From Alteraurantiacibacter aestuarii (lineage in GTDB: Bacteria; Pseudomonadota; Alphaproteobacteria; Sphingomonadales; Sphingomonadaceae): a stretch of 64,000 nt of DNA. The stretch lies in contig NZ_WTYY01000004.1 in the NCBI RefSeq assembly GCF_009827405.1, forward strand, positions 124,001 through 188,000, written 5' to 3'. Shown here piece after piece: positions 1-9,559 of this stretch; position 1 is the stretch's first letter; each line of letters opens with the position of its first letter. Under the pieces are notes generated by a model, which was not told where the DNA came from, ran no database searches, and worked only from the letters and a program-made list of their open reading frames with translations. The position numbers and the translations under genes were made by a program.

Positions 1-863
1 TGATATCAGAGGGAAAGGTGGAAGTGGGCGGCAAGGCTGCTTCCAGCGCTTCCGCCAAGGTTCAAGCGGGCTTGAGCTTTTCTGTCCACATTCCGCCCCT
101 GGATAGTCCACAGGCTCTTCCACAGGATATCCCCATCACCGTGGTGTATGAGGATGAGCACCTGATCGTGGTGGACAAGCCTGCTGGCATGGTGGTCCAC
201 CCGGCGGCGGGCAATCCGGACGGCACTCTGGTCAACGCGCTGCTGCATCATTGCGCGGTGAAGGGCGGCGGTCAGCTGGCCGGAATTGGCGGCGTGGCAC
301 GGCCCGGCATCGTCCACCGGATCGACAAGGATACATCGGGCCTGCTGGTGGTGGCCAAAAGCGACGCCGCGCATGAGGGGCTGGCGCGGCAATTCGCCGA
401 TCACTCGCTCGAACGCGCCTATCTGGCGGTGTGCAGCGGCCATCCCGTGCCGCCAGCGGGCACGATTGATGCGCGAATCGGGCGCAGCGACGCCAACCGC
501 AAGAAAATGGCGGTCCTGTCCTCCGATTCCTCGCGCGGGAAACACGCGGTTACGCATTACAAGACCCTGAAACGGCTGGATGGCTGCGCGCTGATCGAAT
601 GCCGGCTGGAAACAGGCAGGACCCACCAGGTCAGGGTTCACCTTGCGTCAATCGGTCATGCGCTATTGGGAGACCCTGTCTATGGCCGAGCAAATGCGCA
701 GATTCGCCCTGTTCTCAAACGCCTGGAGTTCAACCGCCAGGCCCTGCACGCGGCGATTCTGGGGTTTAATCACCCCGTTAACGGTAACTTCTTGCGATTC
801 AGCAGCGAATTGCCGGCAGATATGCGGGAACTGATCGACGAAACCAGTCATTCCAATCGATGA
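1..863 (+). CDS. rluD: RluD-type 23S rRNA pseudouridine synthase (5' end cut by window)
   Basis: Isomerises specific uridines to pseudouridine in large-subunit rRNA. The reading frame is open to the left edge of the window, and the first codons read like the end of an S4 RNA-binding domain (VEVGGKAASSASAKVQAG), so the true start lies outside; the GTG at 18 is only the first start-like codon. The catalytic motif HRIDKDTSG (aspartate codon near 324) and the later motif GRTHQVRVH are intact. RluD rather than RluC is inferred from the compact catalytic domain and its place just upstream of rpoH. The family is certain; the exact target uridines are inferred. Confidence 0.93.
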   Translation, partial: ISEGKVEVGGKAASSASAKVQAGLSFSVHIPPLDSPQALPQDIPITVVYEDEHLIVVDKPAGMVVHPAAGNPDGTLVNALLHHCAVKGGGQLAGIGGVARPGIVHRIDKDTSGLLVVAKSDAAHEGLARQFADHSLERAYLAVCSGHPVPPAGTIDARIGRSDANRKKMAVLSSDSSRGKHAVTHYKTLKRLDGCALIECRLETGRTHQVRVHLASIGHALLGDPVYGRANAQIRPVLKRLEFNRQALHAAILGFNHPVNGNFLRFSSELPADMRELIDETSHSNR

Positions 864-986
864 AATGCGTCCTATCTGACAGCGTGTTCGGCTATAAGGG
901 ACGAACCAATAATGTGGCCGCCGAAGGTCAGGTGCCCAGCAGGGGCCTGCAAATTGCGGTCGACGATAGAAAGGTATGGGAAAAAA

Positions 987-1892
987 GTGAGCAATAATCG
1001 ACCTTCAGTGCCAGCCCTTGGCGGAGAGCAGAGCCTCAATCGCTACCTGGCCGAAATCAAGAAATTCCCGGTGCTGACGGCAGAGCAGGAATACATGCTC
1101 GCCATGCGCTACAAGGAACATGAGGATCCCGATGCCGCCGCGCAGCTGGTGACCAGTCACCTGCGCCTGGTGGCCAAGATCGCCATGGGCTATCGCGGCT
1201 ATGGCCTGCCGGTGTCCGACCTCATTTCCGAAGGCAATGTCGGCCTGATGCAGGGCGTCAAGAAGTTCGAGCCGGAGCGCGGTTTCCGCCTGGCGACCTA
1301 TGCCATGTGGTGGATCAAGGCGAGCATGCAGGAATTCATCCTGCGCTCCTGGTCGCTCGTGAAAATGGGCACCACCGCCGCGCAGAAGAAGCTGTTCTTC
1401 AACCTTCGCCGGATGAAGAAGCAGCTGGAAGCCTATGAAGACAGCGACCTGCACCCTGATGATGTGACCAAGATCGCCACCGATCTGGGCGTGTCGGAGC
1501 AGGAAGTCATCAACATGAACCGGCGCATGATGATGGGCGGCGATGGTTCGCTCAACGTCCCCATGCGCAATGGCGAAGATGGCTCCGGCGAATGGCAGGA
1601 CTGGCTGACGGACGAGCGTCCGCTGCAGGACGTGGTGGTGGCCGAGGCCGAAGAGGCAGACCTGCGCCGCGAAATGCTGGTGGAGGCGATGGGCGCGCTC
1701 AACGACCGCGAAAAGCACATCCTGACCGAACGCCGCCTGACGGATAATCCGCAGACGCTGGAAGAACTGTCGCAGGTTTACGATGTCAGCCGCGAACGCA
1801 TCCGCCAGATCGAGGTGCGCGCGTTTGAGAAGCTGCAAAAAGCGATGCAGCGCATTGCCGGTGAAAGGCTGATGCCAGCCGCGGCTGCGTGA
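987..1892 (+). CDS. rpoH: RNA polymerase heat-shock sigma factor RpoH (sigma-32)
   Basis: Directs RNA polymerase to heat-shock promoters. The frame extends up to 912, but the GTG at 987 gives the usual RpoH N-terminus (VSNNRPSVPALGG) and 301 residues, the normal family length, with AGAAAGG upstream as ribosome binding site. Region 2 (DLISEGNVGLMQGVKKFEP and YAMWWIKASMQEFI) is followed by the RpoH box QKKLFFNLR at about 133-141, which separates RpoH from housekeeping sigma factors. A region 4 helix-turn-helix (SRERIRQIEVRA) lies near the C-terminus. Its likely targets clpP and clpB are in this window with matching promoter candidates. A 120-base leader separates it from rluD. Confidence 0.96.
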   Translation: MSNNRPSVPALGGEQSLNRYLAEIKKFPVLTAEQEYMLAMRYKEHEDPDAAAQLVTSHLRLVAKIAMGYRGYGLPVSDLISEGNVGLMQGVKKFEPERGFRLATYAMWWIKASMQEFILRSWSLVKMGTTAAQKKLFFNLRRMKKQLEAYEDSDLHPDDVTKIATDLGVSEQEVINMNRRMMMGGDGSLNVPMRNGEDGSGEWQDWLTDERPLQDVVVAEAEEADLRREMLVEAMGALNDREKHILTERRLTDNPQTLEELSQVYDVSRERIRQIEVRAFEKLQKAMQRIAGERLMPAAAA

Positions 1893-1909
1893 TCTTGCAT
1901 TTATTGACC

Positions 1910-1935
1910 GGGCCGCTTTCGCTAGAAGGCGGCCC
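1910..1935 (+). promoter_or_regulatory. Strong hairpin ending directly before the mtgA start codon
   Basis: Arms GGGCCGC (1910-1916) and GCGGCCC (1929-1935) pair perfectly; TTTC/GAAG extend the stem with one wobble around a GCTA loop. The 3' arm contains the only Shine-Dalgarno-like sequence of mtgA (GAAGG, 1925-1929) and the stem ends one base before ATG. No T-run follows, so a classical terminator is unlikely. A role in gating mtgA translation or limiting readthrough from rpoH is inferred. Confidence 0.5.
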
Positions 1936-2607
1936 ATGGTCATAACAACTCTGCGAATCCTCGCCAAATCCATCATCGTCTTCATCGCCGCCAGCCTGGT
2001 GCTGGTGGTGCTGTTTCGCTTTGTGCCGGTGACCTATACCGCCACCATGCTGATGGATGAGAACTCCGTCACCCGCGACTGGGAGCCGCTTTCGCGCATT
2101 GACCGCAACATGGTGAGCGCGGTGATCGCGGCGGAGGACAGCAAGTTCTGCACCCACGAGGGCTTCGACGTCGAAGCGATCGAGGATGCGCTGGAGGAAC
2201 GCGCCGCCGGCACGCGCGAACGCGGCGCATCCTCCATCAGCCAGCAGACCGCCAAGAACGTGTTCCTGTGGCAGGGCGGCAGCTGGTTCCGCAAAGGGCT
2301 GGAGACCTGGTTCACCTTCCTGATCGAGAAGATCTGGACCAAACGCCGGATCATGGAAGTCTATCTCAATGTCGCGGAAACCGGCATCGGCACTTACGGC
2401 GTGGAGGCAGGATCGCAGCGCTATTTCGACCATTCCGCCGCGCGCCTTTCCCGCGATGAAGCCAGCCGCATCGCCGCGGCCCTGCCCAGCCCGAAAAAGC
2501 GCGAAGTGGTGAACCCCACCGGCTTCACCCGCCGATATGGCAACACGATAGAGGCGCGCATCGGTGTGGTGAGGCGTGACGGCCTCGACGCTTGCGTCTA
2601 CGACTAG
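1936..2607 (+). CDS. mtgA: Monofunctional biosynthetic peptidoglycan transglycosylase
   Basis: Polymerises lipid II into glycan strands at the outer face of the inner membrane. The protein has 223 residues, the normal size for a stand-alone GT51 enzyme with no transpeptidase domain. One N-terminal membrane helix (about 8-30) precedes the GT51 signature EDSKFCTHEGFD, with the presumed catalytic Glu at 67. The second family motif GASSISQQTAKNVFLW and the later EVYLNVAETG are also intact. It lies 43 bases after rpoH, so part of its expression may come from the rpoH transcript, but its ribosome binding site is buried in the hairpin at 1910-1935. Confidence 0.95.
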   Translation: MVITTLRILAKSIIVFIAASLVLVVLFRFVPVTYTATMLMDENSVTRDWEPLSRIDRNMVSAVIAAEDSKFCTHEGFDVEAIEDALEERAAGTRERGASSISQQTAKNVFLWQGGSWFRKGLETWFTFLIEKIWTKRRIMEVYLNVAETGIGTYGVEAGSQRYFDHSAARLSRDEASRIAAALPSPKKREVVNPTGFTRRYGNTIEARIGVVRRDGLDACVYD

Positions 2608-2611
2608 GCAC

Positions 2612-3589
2612 ATGGGCGCAGGCCACTCTCACAGCCATGACGATCATGACCACCATGAGGGTCATGCACACGGTCATGCACATGGGCATTCACACGGCCA
2701 CGGCCATGCGCACAGCCACGCGCCTGCCGACTATGGCACCGCCTTTGCCGTAGGGGCGGGCCTCAACACCGGCTTCGTGCTGGTGGAGGCGCTGTTCGGC
2801 TATCTGTCCGGATCGATGGCGCTGATCGCCGATGCGGGCCACAATCTGTCAGACGTGCTGGCTCTGCTGATCGCCTGGGCGGCCAGCGTCGCGGCCAGAA
2901 AGCCTGCCACTGCGCGTTTTACCTACGGCCTCAAAAGCTCGACCATTCTCGCCGCGCTGGCCAATGCCACGCTGCTGGTGATCACCATTGGCGCCATTCT
3001 GTTCGAGACCATGCACCGCCTGATCGTGCCGGCGGACGTGGAGGGCTGGACCATGGTCTGGGTGGCGGGCATCGGCATCGTCATCAACACCGCCACCGCG
3101 CTGATGTTCATGCGCGGGCGCAAGCATGACATCAATATTCGCGGGGCCTTCCTGCATATGGCCGCCGATGCGCTGGTCAGCGTGGGCGTGGTGGTTGCCG
3201 GCGTGGCCATCGTGATGACAGGCGCGGTGCTGATCGATCCGATCGTCAGCCTGGTGATCGTGGCGGTGATCGCATGGGGCACCTGGGGCCTGCTGAAGGA
3301 CAGTGTGAAGATGGGCCTGCTGGCCGTTCCCGATGGCATCAGCGAGAGCGATGTGCGCGCCTATCTGTCCGGCCTTGCAGGGGTGGAGACGGTGCATGAC
3401 CTGCACATCTGGCCGATGAGCACGACCGAGACCGCGCTGACGGCGCATGTGTGCATGCCCGGCGGCCATCCCGGCGATGGCTTCCTGCACGAGGTGGCGC
3501 ATGAACTGGAACACCGCTTCCACATCGGCCATGCAACCGTGCAGGTGGAGACGGGCCGGGCAGAGGAATGCGCGGTGGGCTGCGACTGA
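2612..3589 (+). CDS. Cation diffusion facilitator, zinc-type (CzcD/ZitB-like) exporter
   Basis: Proton-driven export of Zn(II), and possibly Co or Cd, across the inner membrane. A very His-rich N-terminus (HSHSHDDHDHHEGHAHGH and on) precedes six membrane segments. The two HxxxD metal-site pairs of the CDF family are visible: HNLSD in helix 2 and HMAAD in helix 5. A cytoplasmic domain with DLHIWPMS follows, and the protein ends in a Cys/His-containing tail (EECAVGCD). Start: ATG 2612 is chosen; an in-frame GTG at 2576 would overlap mtgA by 32 bases and add 12 residues with no family similarity. Metal specificity is inferred from the His loop only. Confidence 0.93.
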   Translation: MGAGHSHSHDDHDHHEGHAHGHAHGHSHGHGHAHSHAPADYGTAFAVGAGLNTGFVLVEALFGYLSGSMALIADAGHNLSDVLALLIAWAASVAARKPATARFTYGLKSSTILAALANATLLVITIGAILFETMHRLIVPADVEGWTMVWVAGIGIVINTATALMFMRGRKHDINIRGAFLHMAADALVSVGVVVAGVAIVMTGAVLIDPIVSLVIVAVIAWGTWGLLKDSVKMGLLAVPDGISESDVRAYLSGLAGVETVHDLHIWPMSTTETALTAHVCMPGGHPGDGFLHEVAHELEHRFHIGHATVQVETGRAEECAVGCD

Positions 3590-3675
3590 TCGCTACGCGC
3601 CGGGCGGTTGCCGCATCCAGGCAGGAACTGGACCCGGAGACAATGTAAACATGGTCCTTCAGATCGTGCATTGCG

Positions 3676-3707
3676 CCAAAAGCAAACGGGCCGCCCGAAG
3701 GCAGCCC
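3676..3707 (-). terminator. Rho-independent terminator downstream of clpX
   Basis: Read on the minus strand, arms GGGCTGCC and GGCGGCCC form an 8-bp stem (one G-T pair) closed by a TTCG tetraloop and followed by GTTTGCTTTT. It lies about 70 bases past the clpX stop. The 3590-3675 stretch on its other side shows no further feature. Confidence 0.75.
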
Positions 3708-3778
3708 GCAAGCCAGACAGCCCTGATGGGCCGCGTCCAGTATCTGAGGGGGCCGAACGTCAGTTCGGCTCAAACGAC

Positions 3779-5044
3779 CTAGGCCGCTTCTTCCTTCTTC
3801 TTCTCATTGCCGACCACGCGCACGGGTTCCTTGCGGCCCGCGATCACGTCTGCATCGACGACGACTTCGGTCACGCCTTCCATGCTGGGCAGGTCGAACA
3901 TGGTATCGAGCAGAATGCTTTCGACGATGGAGCGAAGGCCACGAGCACCGGTCTTGCGCTTCAGCGCCTTCTCGGCAATCGCGCGCAGGGCCTCTTCGGT
4001 GAAGGTCAGCTCCACGTCTTCCAGCTCGAACAGCTTCATATATTGCTTGGCCAGCGCGTTCTTCGGCTCGCTCAGGATCGTCACCAGAGCATCGACATCA
4101 AGATCGTGCAGGGTGGCGATCACCGGCAGGCGGCCGACGAATTCCGGGATCAGGCCGAATTTCAGCAGATCTTCGGGTTCGCACTTTTGCAGCATTTCGC
4201 CGATCTTGGCCTTGGTGGGATCTTCCACATGGGCGCCAAAACCGATCGAACGCTTTTGCAGGCGGTCACCGATGATCTTTTCCAGGCCGGCAAAGGCACC
4301 GCCACAGATGAACAGGATGTTGGTGGTGTCCACCTGCAGGAATTCCTGCTGCGGATGCTTGCGCCCGCCCTGCGGGGGAACGCTGGCGGTGGTGCCTTCC
4401 ATCAGCTTGAGCAAAGCCTGCTGCACGCCTTCGCCCGATACGTCGCGCGTGATGGAGGGGTTTTCCGCCTTGCGGGTGATCTTGTCGATCTCGTCAATAT
4501 AGACGATGCCGTGCTGCGCCTTCTCGACATTGTAGTCGGACGACTGGAGCAGCTTGAGGATGATGTTTTCCACGTCCTCACCCACGTAGCCAGCCTCGGT
4601 CAGCGTGGTGGCATCGGCCATGGTGAAGGGCACGTCGAACGTGCGCGCCAGCGTCTGGGCCAGCAGCGTCTTGCCCGAACCCGTGGGGCCGATCAGCAGG
4701 ATGTTGGACTTGGCCAGTTCCACATCGCCCGATTTCCCGGCGTGCTTCAGGCGCTTGTAGTGATTGTGCACGGCGACGGAGAGCACGCGCTTGGCGCGTT
4801 CCTGGCCGATCACATAATCGTTCAGCTTGTCACAAATCTCGTGCGGAGTGGCGATCTCGCCATCCTTCTTGCCCGCGATTCCACCCTTGGCTTCCTCACG
4901 GATAATGTCGTTGCACAGCTCCACGCATTCATCGCAGATGAACACGGTTGGGCCGGCGATAAGCTTGCGCACCTCGTGCTGGGACTTACCGCAGAAGCTG
5001 CAGTACAGGGTGCTCTTGCTATCGGATCCGCTCAATTTGGTCAT
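3779..5044 (-). CDS. clpX: ATP-dependent Clp protease ATP-binding subunit ClpX
   Basis: AAA+ unfoldase that feeds tagged or misfolded proteins into ClpP. The 421-residue length is standard. The N-terminal zinc-binding domain has all four cysteines (15, 18, 37, 40: CSFC and CDEC). Walker A GPTGSGKT is at 119-126, Walker B YIDEID near 188, and the pore loop GYVGED follows Walker A. It is on the same strand as clpP, its obligate partner, but an acyltransferase gene separates them here. The 229 bases upstream (5045-5273) must hold its own promoter; I could not pick a convincing one there. Confidence 0.98.
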   Translation of the reverse strand: MTKLSGSDSKSTLYCSFCGKSQHEVRKLIAGPTVFICDECVELCNDIIREEAKGGIAGKKDGEIATPHEICDKLNDYVIGQERAKRVLSVAVHNHYKRLKHAGKSGDVELAKSNILLIGPTGSGKTLLAQTLARTFDVPFTMADATTLTEAGYVGEDVENIILKLLQSSDYNVEKAQHGIVYIDEIDKITRKAENPSITRDVSGEGVQQALLKLMEGTTASVPPQGGRKHPQQEFLQVDTTNILFICGGAFAGLEKIIGDRLQKRSIGFGAHVEDPTKAKIGEMLQKCEPEDLLKFGLIPEFVGRLPVIATLHDLDVDALVTILSEPKNALAKQYMKLFELEDVELTFTEEALRAIAEKALKRKTGARGLRSIVESILLDTMFDLPSMEGVTEVVVDADVIAGRKEPVRVVGNEKKKEEAA

Positions 5045-5273
5045 AACCTCGCCTTATGCGCTGCCCCGCATGTTGTGATGACAGACGCAGGAATCAGCCA
5101 CGCCAATGTATAGCTGGCCGAAACAATATCAATCGCATGTACCCTATATCCCCCGCCTTGATCCCGCCTGAAGGGACAGGGTTGCCAAAATGCTACAGTC
5201 CATGCGGCTGGTTGAAATGATAAAATAGGATGTGTGCCGCTTTCTTCCAGTCCCGGACGCAAATCCTGCGCAA

Positions 5274-6398
5274 TTAAGCTGGGGCGGCGGTGGGCCTGCG
5301 CAGGCGGCGGCGGGCGCTGTCTATCAGCGGAAGTTCAACCAGCAGCCAGCACAAATATCCGAAAATCAGGGAGATAGCGGTGCCTGCGGCCATGAACAGC
5401 GCATAGGCCGGCAGTCCGTATTGCGAAAATGCGCCATGCCAGGCCGCGCCGAACGCCACCACGATCGGATAATGAATCAGGTAGAGAGAGTATGACATGT
5501 CCCCCATGCGGTGCCACAGCGCGCTGGGGGCCGCCTGGATGTGGACAAAGCCATACACCATCAGCGCCGATGGAATGCCAAAGCGCAACGCGCGCCAGGA
5601 ATTGGGCATATCAGGCAGGAACAGCAGCAGGAACAGCCCGGCAAAGGCGATCACGTAATAGGGCAGGTGGGAGCGTGCTCCTCCCGGGAGGATCGGTCCC
5701 TTGAACACCAGACCCACGATCACGCCGAACACGAATTCCAGCAGGATTGGCCGGGCATAGAAGGCCAGCGCCACGGGCAGAGCCACCGCCTTGCCCAGCG
5801 CCACCAGCGCCAGCATGGAGGTGATCAGGATCGCCATCACCCGGCGCGGAACCCGTCCGCCCAGCAGGATGGCCAGCGCGAACATGGCGTAGAAGAACAT
5901 TTCGAACAGCAGCGTCCAGCCCAGCGGCACCACCGGATAGATCGCGCCGATCAGCGGGTTCACCGCCGGCAGGAAAAGGTAGGATGCGATTATGTGCCAG
6001 ATGTTGGTGCCGGTCCAGCCGATGGCGCCGGGTGCCAGCAGCAGCACCAGCACCACCGCGCTGGTGATCACCCAGTACAGCGGGGCAACGCGGGCGATGC
6101 GGCGGGCCATGAATGTGCCCGCGCTCAGCCGGCTGCCCTTGTCGGTCGACCAGACCATCACGAAGCCGCTGATCACGAAGAATACGTCCACGCCCGAACG
6201 CATCACTTCCAGCGCCGGAATGCCGCCAACAGGCGCCCATTGCTGCGAGAGGTGGTACAACAGCACCAGCACCGCAGCAAAGCCGCGCAGGTACTGGATA
6301 GTGGCGATTTCGCCGGGCGCGCCGGCCAGCGGGGGGAACAGGCGGGAGGCCAGACCGGTGGCGCCGCTGTTGCCAGCGGGCTTTGCCAGACCGGTCAT
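5274..6398 (-). CDS. Acyltransferase-3 family membrane protein (OafA/YrhL-like)
   Basis: Members transfer acetyl or other acyl groups onto cell-surface sugars or lipids at the inner membrane. The protein has 374 residues and about ten membrane segments. The family motif is near the N-terminus: LRGFAAVLVLLYHL with the conserved His, then GVDVFFVISGFVM. The C-terminal helix ends in an Arg-rich tail. It lacks the extra SGNH domain of the longer OafA forms. It sits between clpP and clpX, an unusual place; its substrate cannot be deduced. A second, unrelated-looking member of the family is at 40378-41535. Confidence 0.88.
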   Translation of the reverse strand: MTGLAKPAGNSGATGLASRLFPPLAGAPGEIATIQYLRGFAAVLVLLYHLSQQWAPVGGIPALEVMRSGVDVFFVISGFVMVWSTDKGSRLSAGTFMARRIARVAPLYWVITSAVVLVLLLAPGAIGWTGTNIWHIIASYLFLPAVNPLIGAIYPVVPLGWTLLFEMFFYAMFALAILLGGRVPRRVMAILITSMLALVALGKAVALPVALAFYARPILLEFVFGVIVGLVFKGPILPGGARSHLPYYVIAFAGLFLLLFLPDMPNSWRALRFGIPSALMVYGFVHIQAAPSALWHRMGDMSYSLYLIHYPIVVAFGAAWHGAFSQYGLPAYALFMAAGTAISLIFGYLCWLLVELPLIDSARRRLRRPTAAPA

Positions 6399-6417
6399 GC
6401 CCCTGCCCTCGTTATCA

Positions 6418-6437
6418 TGTCAGCAAGAATGCTGGCA
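6418..6437 (-). other. Hairpin in the clpP-acyltransferase gap
   Basis: On the minus strand, TGCCAGCA and TGCTGACA pair over eight positions (one G-T) around a TTCT loop, between the clpP stop (6454) and the acyltransferase start (6398). There is no T-run, so it is more likely an RNA stability or partial attenuation element than a terminator. Its role is inferred. Confidence 0.35.
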
Positions 6438-6453
6438 GCCCCCCACCACATGC

Positions 6454-7137
6454 TTATTCAGGCGCGCCGCCGGTGCCCTCTGGCTCATCGGGATTTTCAC
6501 CCTTGGGACGATGCGCGAAGACCTTGTCGACAATGCCGAATTTCAGCGCTTCTTCCGCTTCCAGGAAGGTGTCACGGTCCATCGCATTCTCGATATCGGT
6601 CAGGCTCTGGCCGGTATATTTGACGTAAAGATCGTTCATCCGGCTGCGGATGCGCAGAATCTCGCGCGCCTGAATCTCGATATCGGAGGCCATGCCGCGT
6701 GCGCCGCCGCTGGGCTGGTGCACCATGATGCGGGCATTGGGCAGTGCCACGCGCATGCCTGGTTCACCCGCTGCCAGCAGGAAGCTGCCCATCGATGCCG
6801 CCTGGCCAACGCACACGGTGCGTACCTTGGGCTTGATGTATTGCATGGTGTCATGGATCGCCATGCCGGCCGTCACCACGCCGCCGGGCGAGTTGATGTA
6901 CATGGAAATATCCTGGCTGTTCTCGCTCTCCAGGAACAGCAGCTGGGCAACGATGACGCTGGCCATGTTGTCCTCCACCTGTCCGGTGACGAACACGATC
7001 CGTTCACGCAGAAGGCGGCTGAAAATGTCGAAGCTGCGCTCACCCCGGCTGGTCGATTCCACCACCACCGGGATCAGCTGGCCGGTAATGGGATCGGTGG
7101 TGAAGCGGTCGTTGTTATCGCCGAACGGGTCGAACAT
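6454..7137 (-). CDS. clpP: ATP-dependent Clp protease proteolytic subunit ClpP
   Basis: Serine peptidase forming the double heptameric chamber that degrades substrates delivered by ClpX (and ClpA if present). The ATG at 7137 gives 227 residues, slightly longer than E. coli ClpP because of an acidic Gly/Pro/Glu tail ([17 protein letters not shown]). The catalytic triad is complete: Ser115 in GQAASMGS, His140 in IMVHQPSGG and Asp189 in DRDTFLEA. The frame runs open far upstream on this strand, but that extension lies antisense to the neighbouring receptor gene and has no ClpP similarity. A heat-shock-type promoter candidate lies 30-60 bases upstream. Confidence 0.97.
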   Translation of the reverse strand: MFDPFGDNNDRFTTDPITGQLIPVVVESTSRGERSFDIFSRLLRERIVFVTGQVEDNMASVIVAQLLFLESENSQDISMYINSPGGVVTAGMAIHDTMQYIKPKVRTVCVGQAASMGSFLLAAGEPGMRVALPNARIMVHQPSGGARGMASDIEIQAREILRIRSRMNDLYVKYTGQSLTDIENAMDRDTFLEAEEALKFGIVDKVFAHRPKGENPDEPEGTGGAPE

Positions 7138-7165
7138 GGATGTCCTCTCAGATTGAATTGCGAAA

Positions 7166-7197
7166 CCTATGTCGCGCGTGCTCACCTGATGTTCAAG
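7166..7197 (-). promoter_or_regulatory. Candidate RpoH (sigma-32) promoter for clpP
   Basis: Minus strand: CTTGAA (7197-7192), a 17-base spacer, then CGACATA (7174-7168), resembling the CTTGAA / CnCATnT heat-shock pattern. A transcript starting near 7160 would have a leader of about 25 bases before the clpP ATG. Match found by eye; no transcript data. Confidence 0.45.
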
Positions 7198-7234
7198 GGG
7201 CTTGCGCGCTTCTCCCCCATCCGCCTGACAATAT

Positions 7235-7261
7235 CCGCTGTTCGGGACACGGGAACAGCGG
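7235..7261. promoter_or_regulatory. Perfect 9-bp inverted repeat between clpP and a receptor gene
   Basis: CCGCTGTTC (7235-7243) and GAACAGCGG (7253-7261) with nine bases between their inner ends, in the divergent clpP/receptor intergenic region, about 105 bases before the receptor start. No T-run follows. Spacing and symmetry fit a dimeric regulator site or a leader hairpin; which one is unknown. Confidence 0.4.
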
Positions 7262-7365
7262 TTCATCGTGCACGGTAAGCGCCCCGTCGAATCCAGTCTG
7301 TGACACGGCGGATTGCGGCTACCACCCGGTATGATCACAGATGTGGTCGTGGGGAGGGGATCAGT

Positions 7366-9519
7366 TTGCGGGATATTGCAGCCTTGCTGGCGGGGGCCAG
7401 TCTGGCCATGGGCGGGACGCCACTGGCGGTCAGCGCGCAGGAGGCTGAGGAAGCCCCTGCTGGCGGAGAGAACGGCGAAGACGCCAGCGCCGACGCCAGC
7501 GCCGACGCCAGTGCCGACTCCAGCGCCGACGCGGTCCAGCAGGTGCTGGCGCTTGGCGGCATGGTTTACGTGCCACAGGACTTCGCCCGTTTTGCCCCGC
7601 GCAATGCGCTCGACATGTTGCAGCAAGTGCCCGGCTTTTCCATTCGCGGTGACGATGGCCAGCGCGGGCTGGGCCAGGCCAGCGCCAACGTGCTGGTCAA
7701 TGGTGCGCGGATTTCCAGCAAGTCTGACGGGATTTTTGACCAGTTGCGGCAGATTTCCATCGACCGGGTGGAACGGATCGAGATTGTCGATGCCGCCAGC
7801 CTGGCCATTCCCGGCCTGTCTGGCCAGGTGGCCAACGTGGTGACCAGTCCCGGTGCGATCAGCGGCCAGTTCGAATATCGCGCCACCGCCCGGCCCCGCT
7901 ATGCCGAGCCGAGTTATTTCGGCGGATCGGTGTCGGTCAGCGGATCGGGGGAAAATCACGAATGGACCGTGGCCTATAACCACGGCGTGGGCCGCGGCGG
8001 AGGGGGCGGAGGCCTCGCCACGATCAGCGATGCTGCGGGCAATATCATCGAAAACCGCGATGCGGCGATCCGCTTTGTCGGCGATTTCCCGCAACTTTCC
8101 GCGCGCGGCAAATGGACCAGCGCGGGCGGCACCATCGTCAACGCCAACGCCAGCTACAGCCGCAACTTCAACCATTTCTCCGACGATGAATACCGCGATC
8201 TGGTGATCGGCGTGGACCGCTTTCGCAATTTCGACAACCGCAACCGCGGCTGGGGTTATGAGCTGGGCGGCGATGTGGATTTCGCGCTGGGTGCGGGCCG
8301 GATGAAGGTGATCGTGCTGGAAAGCTATGACCGCGGCAGGGTGCGCCAGGATTCGGTATTCATCTTTGACGATGGCTCCCCCGATACCGGCAACCGCTAT
8401 ACCGCGCGGACCGAGACGGGTGAGCGGATTGGCCGCGCCGAATACAGCTGGGCGATGCTGGGCGGGGACTGGCAATGGGACGGTGAGGCCGCTTTCAACC
8501 GGCTGGACCGCAGCGCCAGCCTGTTCAATCTCGATCCGTCGGGCGACTTTGTCGAGATCGCCTTTCCCACCGGATCGGGCGGAGTGACGGAGGACCGTTA
8601 TGAAACCATCCTGACGCATAACCGGACATTGACCGGCGGCCTGTCGCTGCAGGTTGGTGTGGGCGGAGAATATTCCACGCTGGCGCAAAGCGGGCCGGGC
8701 GGGCTGGTGCGGCGCTTCTGGCGGCCCAAGGGTTCGGCCACGCTGGCCTGGGTGGTTGAGGACGGGCTGGACGTCTCGTTCAAAATGGCCCGCGAAGTGC
8801 GCCAGCTGTCATTCGGCGATTTCCTTTCCAGCGTCTCGCTCAACCAGAACAACCAGAATGCTGGCAATGTGCAGCTTGTACCGCCGCAGGTGTGGGAAGC
8901 GGATCTGGAGATCGACAAGGATCTGGGGCCGTGGGGTTCCACCACGCTGAAGATCTATGGCCGCTGGTTTGAGGATCTGGTGGAAATCATCCCGCTGCCC
9001 GGCGGGCTGGAGGCAAGCGGCAATATCCCCTCCGCCCGGCGCTATAGCATTGACTGGCGATCCACGTTCGAGCTGGCGCAGATGGGCTGGAACGGGGCCA
9101 AGCTGGATAGTGTGGTGGTCTATACCGACAGTAGCCTGTCCGATCCGCTGACCGGCATTGCGCGCCCGTTCAGCGGCCAGACCAATGTCCAGCTGGAGCT
9201 TAACCTGCGGCATGATATCCCCGGCAGCGACTGGGCCTGGGGTGCAGGGGTAAGTTACAATCACACCCTGCCTTTCTACCGTCTTGGCGAAGTGGGCCGC
9301 GACGATGAAGGCCCCGCCTACACCTATGCCTTTATCGAACATAAGGACGTGCTGGGCATGACTGCCAATTTCCAGGTGTTCAACCTGACAGGAGGAAGTG
9401 CACGATTCCAGCGCACGGTCTATGCGGGCTACCGTGACCGCACGCCGGTGCTGTTCCACGAATATCGCAACCTGTCGGTGCAGCCGATCTTCCGCTTTCA
9501 GCTGACGGGTGATTTTTAG
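7366..9519 (+). CDS. TonB-dependent receptor-like outer membrane protein (first of two paralogues)
   Basis: Probable TonB-gated outer membrane uptake protein, 717 residues. TTG 7366 is chosen as start because GGGGAGGGG (7351-7359) sits at ideal distance and the protein then begins with a signal peptide ([14 protein letters not shown] to VSAQE). An Ala-Ser-Ala-Asp repeat spacer follows (about residues 39-54), then a plug-like domain: [53 protein letters not shown]. The rest is beta-barrel-like and ends in Phe, as outer membrane barrels do. The usual TonB box before the plug is not recognisable. It shares many blocks with the protein at 11245-13389; a secreted amidase lies between them. Substrate unknown. 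Confidence 0.88.
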   Translation: MRDIAALLAGASLAMGGTPLAVSAQEAEEAPAGGENGEDASADASADASADSSADAVQQVLALGGMVYVPQDFARFAPRNALDMLQQVPGFSIRGDDGQRGLGQASANVLVNGARISSKSDGIFDQLRQISIDRVERIEIVDAASLAIPGLSGQVANVVTSPGAISGQFEYRATARPRYAEPSYFGGSVSVSGSGENHEWTVAYNHGVGRGGGGGGLATISDAAGNIIENRDAAIRFVGDFPQLSARGKWTSAGGTIVNANASYSRNFNHFSDDEYRDLVIGVDRFRNFDNRNRGWGYELGGDVDFALGAGRMKVIVLESYDRGRVRQDSVFIFDDGSPDTGNRYTARTETGERIGRAEYSWAMLGGDWQWDGEAAFNRLDRSASLFNLDPSGDFVEIAFPTGSGGVTEDRYETILTHNRTLTGGLSLQVGVGGEYSTLAQSGPGGLVRRFWRPKGSATLAWVVEDGLDVSFKMAREVRQLSFGDFLSSVSLNQNNQNAGNVQLVPPQVWEADLEIDKDLGPWGSTTLKIYGRWFEDLVEIIPLPGGLEASGNIPSARRYSIDWRSTFELAQMGWNGAKLDSVVVYTDSSLSDPLTGIARPFSGQTNVQLELNLRHDIPGSDWAWGAGVSYNHTLPFYRLGEVGRDDEGPAYTYAFIEHKDVLGMTANFQVFNLTGGSARFQRTVYAGYRDRTPVLFHEYRNLSVQPIFRFQLTGDF
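7480..7527 (+). repeat. Four 12-bp in-frame tandem repeats in the receptor N-terminus
   Basis: Units of GACGCCAGCGCC (two exact, two with one change) encode Asp-Ala-Ser-Ala repeats between the signal peptide and the plug. Copy-number change would keep the frame and alter only linker length. Confidence 0.8.
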
Positions 9520-9559
9520 CGGTATTGCGTCAGATCACTTCGTGGCGCAGGAAAGTGCC

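Noticed and set aside
5041-5262. Small minus-strand frame upstream of clpX
   Set aside because: No similarity and no ribosome binding site; the region is better read as the clpX promoter region.
7138-8688. Upstream extension of the clpP reading frame to give a protein of over 700 residues
   Set aside because: It lies antisense to the receptor gene, has biased low-complexity composition and no ClpP similarity; ATG 7137 gives a normal ClpP.
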